Assembly (NCBI GenBank): GCA_030705695.1
Contig: JAUZPX010000082.1
Location: forward strand, 1 to 8,000
Source of the DNA: Bacillota bacterium
Lineage (GTDB): Bacteria; Bacillota; Clostridia; Oscillospirales; Acutalibacteraceae
Length of the DNA: 8,000 nt
Direction: 5' to 3'
The translations under genes were made by a program, and so were the position numbers. Under the pieces are notes generated by a model. The model saw nothing but the letters and a program-made list of their open reading frames with translations, searched no databases and was not told where the DNA came from. Numbering within the stretch: the stretch's first letter is position 1; each line of letters starts with the position of its first letter. Positions 5,983-8,000 of the stretch are shown here, piece by piece.

Positions 5983-7488
5983 TTGGCTAGTGAATTAATG
6001 AAATTAAAAAGCGGGACAGACATTCGAGGAATTGCTAGTGAAAATCCCGAAAGAAAAAATATTGAATTAACAGACGAGGTCATTAGAAAGATCTCGTTGG
6101 GGTTTTCTTGCTTTTTACAGCAAAAGACAGGGAAAAACCTTGCCGAATTGACTGTTGCAATCGGTCGTGATTCAAGAATTTCCGGTCCGCGCATTTGCGA
6201 AACAGTTACACAAACATTGCTTTCATGCGGAATAAATGTTATTGATTGCGGTCTATGCTCTACTCCGGCTATGTTTATGACGACGATTGATTTAAACGCA
6301 GACGCATCAATTGAAATTACCGCAAGCCATCATCCTTTTTACCGTAACGGACTTAAATTTTTCACAAAAGACGGAGGATTTGACGGCGGCGATATTGAAT
6401 TTATTTTGCGTTTGGCTGAAGAGCAAAAAGACCTACCGCAAAATATACATGGAAATTTTAAAAAGACAGATTACATGAGCCAATATGCTAATCGTCTTTG
6501 CGAGCTTATTAAAAAAGGCGTAGACGATAAATATTACGATTATCCTCTTAGAGGCTTTCATATTGTTGTTGATGCAGGCAACGGCGTTGGTGGATTTTAT
6601 GCGAAAGATGTTCTTGAAAAGTTAGGGGCAGACACAAGCGGAAGCCGCTTTCTCGAACCAGACGGAATGTTCCCGAACCATGTGCCGAATCCTGAGGATG
6701 AAACAGCCATGGCTTCTGTTTGTGAAGCAGTTCTTAAAAGCCAAGCTGACCTGGGCGTGATATTTGATACCGATGTTGATCGTGCGGGAGCCGTAAGCAG
6801 TGACGGTGCGGAAATCAACCGTAACAGGCTTGTTGCCATAGCCTCAGTTATAGCACTCGAGGGTAACGATGACGGTACAATAGTTACAGATTCCATTACA
6901 TCAAGCGGTCTTAAAACTTTTATTGAAGAAACACTTAAAGCACATCACCACCGCTATAAGCGTGGATATAAAAATGTAATTAACGAAGCTATCCGTTTAA
7001 ATGAGTTTGGTCATAATTGTCCGCTGGCTATCGAGACTTCAGGTCATGCTGCTATGCGTGAGAATTATTTTCTTGATGACGGTGCATATTTAGTGACGAA
7101 GATTATAATTAAAATGGCTCAGCTTAAAAAAGAGGGAAAAACGCTTTCCGATTTATATGCAGATTTAAAAGAACCAGTAGAAAGCCGTGAAATTCGTCTT
7201 AAGATTACTGAAAGTGATTTTAAAGCATACGGCGAAAAGGTGATTCGCAAATTAACAGCATATGCAAGAGAACAGCAAGGCATGGTCGTTGCTGACGACA
7301 GCTTTGAAGGCGTTAGAGTTTCTTTTGACAAAGAAAACGGAAACGGATGGTTTCTTTTGCGGTTAAGCGTGCATGACCCTATAATGCCTTTAAATGTCGA
7401 AAGTGATGAGGCAGGCGGAGTTGAAACGATACTCAGCAAGCTGATGCCGTTTATACTTAGCTGTGAAGGCTTGCAAATACCAAATTGA
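5983..7488 (+). CDS. Phosphoglucomutase/phosphomannomutase (alpha-D-phosphohexomutase superfamily)
   Basis: Interconverts hexose 1- and 6-phosphates, feeding glycolysis, glycogen and cell-wall polysaccharide precursors; glucose versus mannose preference cannot be read from sequence. The 501-residue protein has all four domains: phosphoserine loop ITASHHP with Ser115, metal-binding DTDVDR (Asp262, Asp264, Asp266, Arg267), sugar-recognition loop ETSGH (351-355), and a C-terminal phosphate-binding loop RLSVHDP (460-466) in place of the common RPSGTEP. Two loops thus differ from the textbook form (HH for HN after Ser; RxSxxxP kept), matching a known subgroup from memory. Start: TTG at 5983 has GAGGG (5972-5976) 6 nt upstream, while the in-frame ATG at 5998 would be 21 nt away. 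It is divergent from the ABC ATPase and monocistronic, closed by the hairpin at 7508. Family call is firm. Confidence 0.95.
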   Translation: MASELMKLKSGTDIRGIASENPERKNIELTDEVIRKISLGFSCFLQQKTGKNLAELTVAIGRDSRISGPRICETVTQTLLSCGINVIDCGLCSTPAMFMTTIDLNADASIEITASHHPFYRNGLKFFTKDGGFDGGDIEFILRLAEEQKDLPQNIHGNFKKTDYMSQYANRLCELIKKGVDDKYYDYPLRGFHIVVDAGNGVGGFYAKDVLEKLGADTSGSRFLEPDGMFPNHVPNPEDETAMASVCEAVLKSQADLGVIFDTDVDRAGAVSSDGAEINRNRLVAIASVIALEGNDDGTIVTDSITSSGLKTFIEETLKAHHHRYKRGYKNVINEAIRLNEFGHNCPLAIETSGHAAMRENYFLDDGAYLVTKIIIKMAQLKKEGKTLSDLYADLKEPVESREIRLKITESDFKAYGEKVIRKLTAYAREQQGMVVADDSFEGVRVSFDKENGNGWFLLRLSVHDPIMPLNVESDEAGGVETILSKLMPFILSCEGLQIPN

Positions 7489-7507
7489 TTTTAAATATCA
7501 ATTATAA

Positions 7508-7545
7508 AAAGCAGACAAGAAGTAATCTTGCCTGCTTTAGTTTTT
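7508..7545. terminator. Bidirectional terminator between the phosphohexomutase and dockerin genes
   Basis: AAAGCAGACAAGA (7508-7520) pairs with TCTTGCCTGCTTT (7526-7538) around an AGTAA loop, with one A-C mismatch, followed by TAGTTTTT. In the minus-strand transcript the mismatch becomes a G-U wobble and the stem runs into TTTTTATAAT, so the hairpin suits the convergent dockerin gene at least as well. It begins 19 nt after the phosphohexomutase stop. Confidence 0.85.
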
Positions 7546-7607
7546 GTTAACAAAACTATCAGAAAAAATTGTAAAAATATTTAATAAAGACTATTTATTA
7601 TAAAAAG

Positions 7608-8000
7608 TTAATATGGTAATTGATATACGATACCCACAAGGTATTCCTGAATTGTGGTTACATCTTTCAAGGAAACTTCTGTTTTATTATTAATAACTTT
7701 TGAAGCAACAAGCATCTGGTTTTTTGAAAAGTTTTCAAGACCGGCAAGATATTTCTGAATTAAAGTAGCATCTTTAAGATTAACAACATTATCATTATTA
7801 ACATCACCTATTAATGTTGGGTCGGGAAGAGTAATAATTCCGGAAATAATACTTGCAAGATTAGTTGTTGCGGCATCAATATCAGATTTACTTGCAGTAG
7901 ATGAATTTGAAATTAAAGTTGCGTTTTTAACGGCGGTATCCAAATTAGCTAAAGAAGCCTTTGAGTAAGTAATATTTTTATTTGTGTCAGATAAATAGTA
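7608..8000 (-). CDS. Dockerin type I protein, C-terminal fragment (N-terminus beyond window edge)
   Basis: The frame is open to base 8000, so about 130 C-terminal residues of a longer protein are seen; the TTG at 7943 is probably an internal Leu. Going from N to C: a helical segment YSKASLANLDTAVKNATLIS and onward (about 7970-7830) resembling FIVAR-type three-helix linkers of surface proteins, a short linker ITLPDPTLI, then a type I dockerin (7808-7611). The first repeat, DVNNDNVVNLKDATLIQKYL, has the calcium ligands D1, N3, D5, N9 and D12. The second (loop about 7697-7662) reads VINNKTEVSLKDVTTIQEYL and has lost D1 and D5. Both repeats carry Leu-Lys at positions 10-11, which contact cohesin in studied dockerins. 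The protein is presumably secreted and attached to a scaffoldin; any catalytic domain lies outside the window. The dockerin call is firm. Confidence 0.88.
   Translation of the reverse strand, partial: YYLSDTNKNITYSKASLANLDTAVKNATLISNSSTASKSDIDAATTNLASIISGIITLPDPTLIGDVNNDNVVNLKDATLIQKYLAGLENFSKNQMLVASKVINNKTEVSLKDVTTIQEYLVGIVYQLPY

Noticed and set aside
5910..6194. Minus-strand 94-residue frame across the phosphohexomutase start
   Set aside because: It spans the promoter region and is antisense to the conserved N-terminal domain; no supporting signals.
7542..7555. TTTTGTTAACAAAA palindrome after the phosphohexomutase terminator
   Set aside because: It is a perfect 14-bp palindrome with no loop, and half of it is the terminator U-run; low-complexity AT sequence explains it.
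1..8000. Search for CRISPR repeats, insertion sequences, tRNA or rRNA genes and riboswitches
   Set aside because: No regularly spaced repeats, transposase motifs, cloverleaf-like segments or recognisable aptamer cores were seen by eye; a covariance-model scan would be more sensitive.

Overview
The window looks like chromosomal DNA from a low-GC Gram-positive anaerobe of the class Clostridia, most likely a Ruminococcus-like member of the Oscillospiraceae. The grounds are AT-rich intergenic DNA, strong AGGAGG/AGGTGA-type ribosome binding sites, near-consensus sigma-A promoters, TTG start codons, a clostridial form of TcdA, and a type I dockerin with the 'DATLIQKYLAG' style I associate with ruminococci. 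This placement is inference; no 16S or other decisive marker is present.

Layout. Bases 1-2228 (+) hold the 3' part of gyrA, from just upstream of the catalytic tyrosine to an acidic tail, closed by a 15-bp terminator hairpin. After a sigma-A promoter comes a tight three-gene operon (2374-4476, +): tcdA (tRNA t6A dehydratase), nadA (quinolinate synthase, joined to tcdA by an ATGA overlap) and ridA (imine deaminase). It ends at a perfect hairpin that also serves a convergent minus-strand gene. That gene (4597-4863, -) encodes an 88-residue protein I cannot assign; it has a full-consensus promoter and a consensus Shine-Dalgarno sequence. About 300 bases of mostly empty AT-rich DNA follow. A solitary MacB/LolD-type ABC ATPase (5173-5841, -) is divergent from a phosphoglucomutase/phosphomannomutase gene (5983-7488, +), with promoter elements between them. 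A bidirectional terminator separates that gene from the last one (minus strand, 7608 to beyond the window edge), the C-terminus of a dockerin-bearing, presumably secreted protein.

How the genes relate. Most are housekeeping: DNA topology, tRNA modification, NAD synthesis, imine detoxification, hexose-phosphate interconversion. The one metabolic link I would stress is NadA and RidA: NadA consumes iminoaspartate, an unstable imine, and RidA-family proteins hydrolyse imines and enamines, yet no enzyme that makes iminoaspartate lies in the window. The dockerin suggests an extracellular cohesin-dockerin complex (cellulosome- or amylosome-like). I found no mobile element, CRISPR array, RNA gene or clear defence system. 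Nothing here is strong evidence for an undescribed system; the most open items are the 88-residue protein, the orphan ATPase and the dockerin with one decayed calcium loop.
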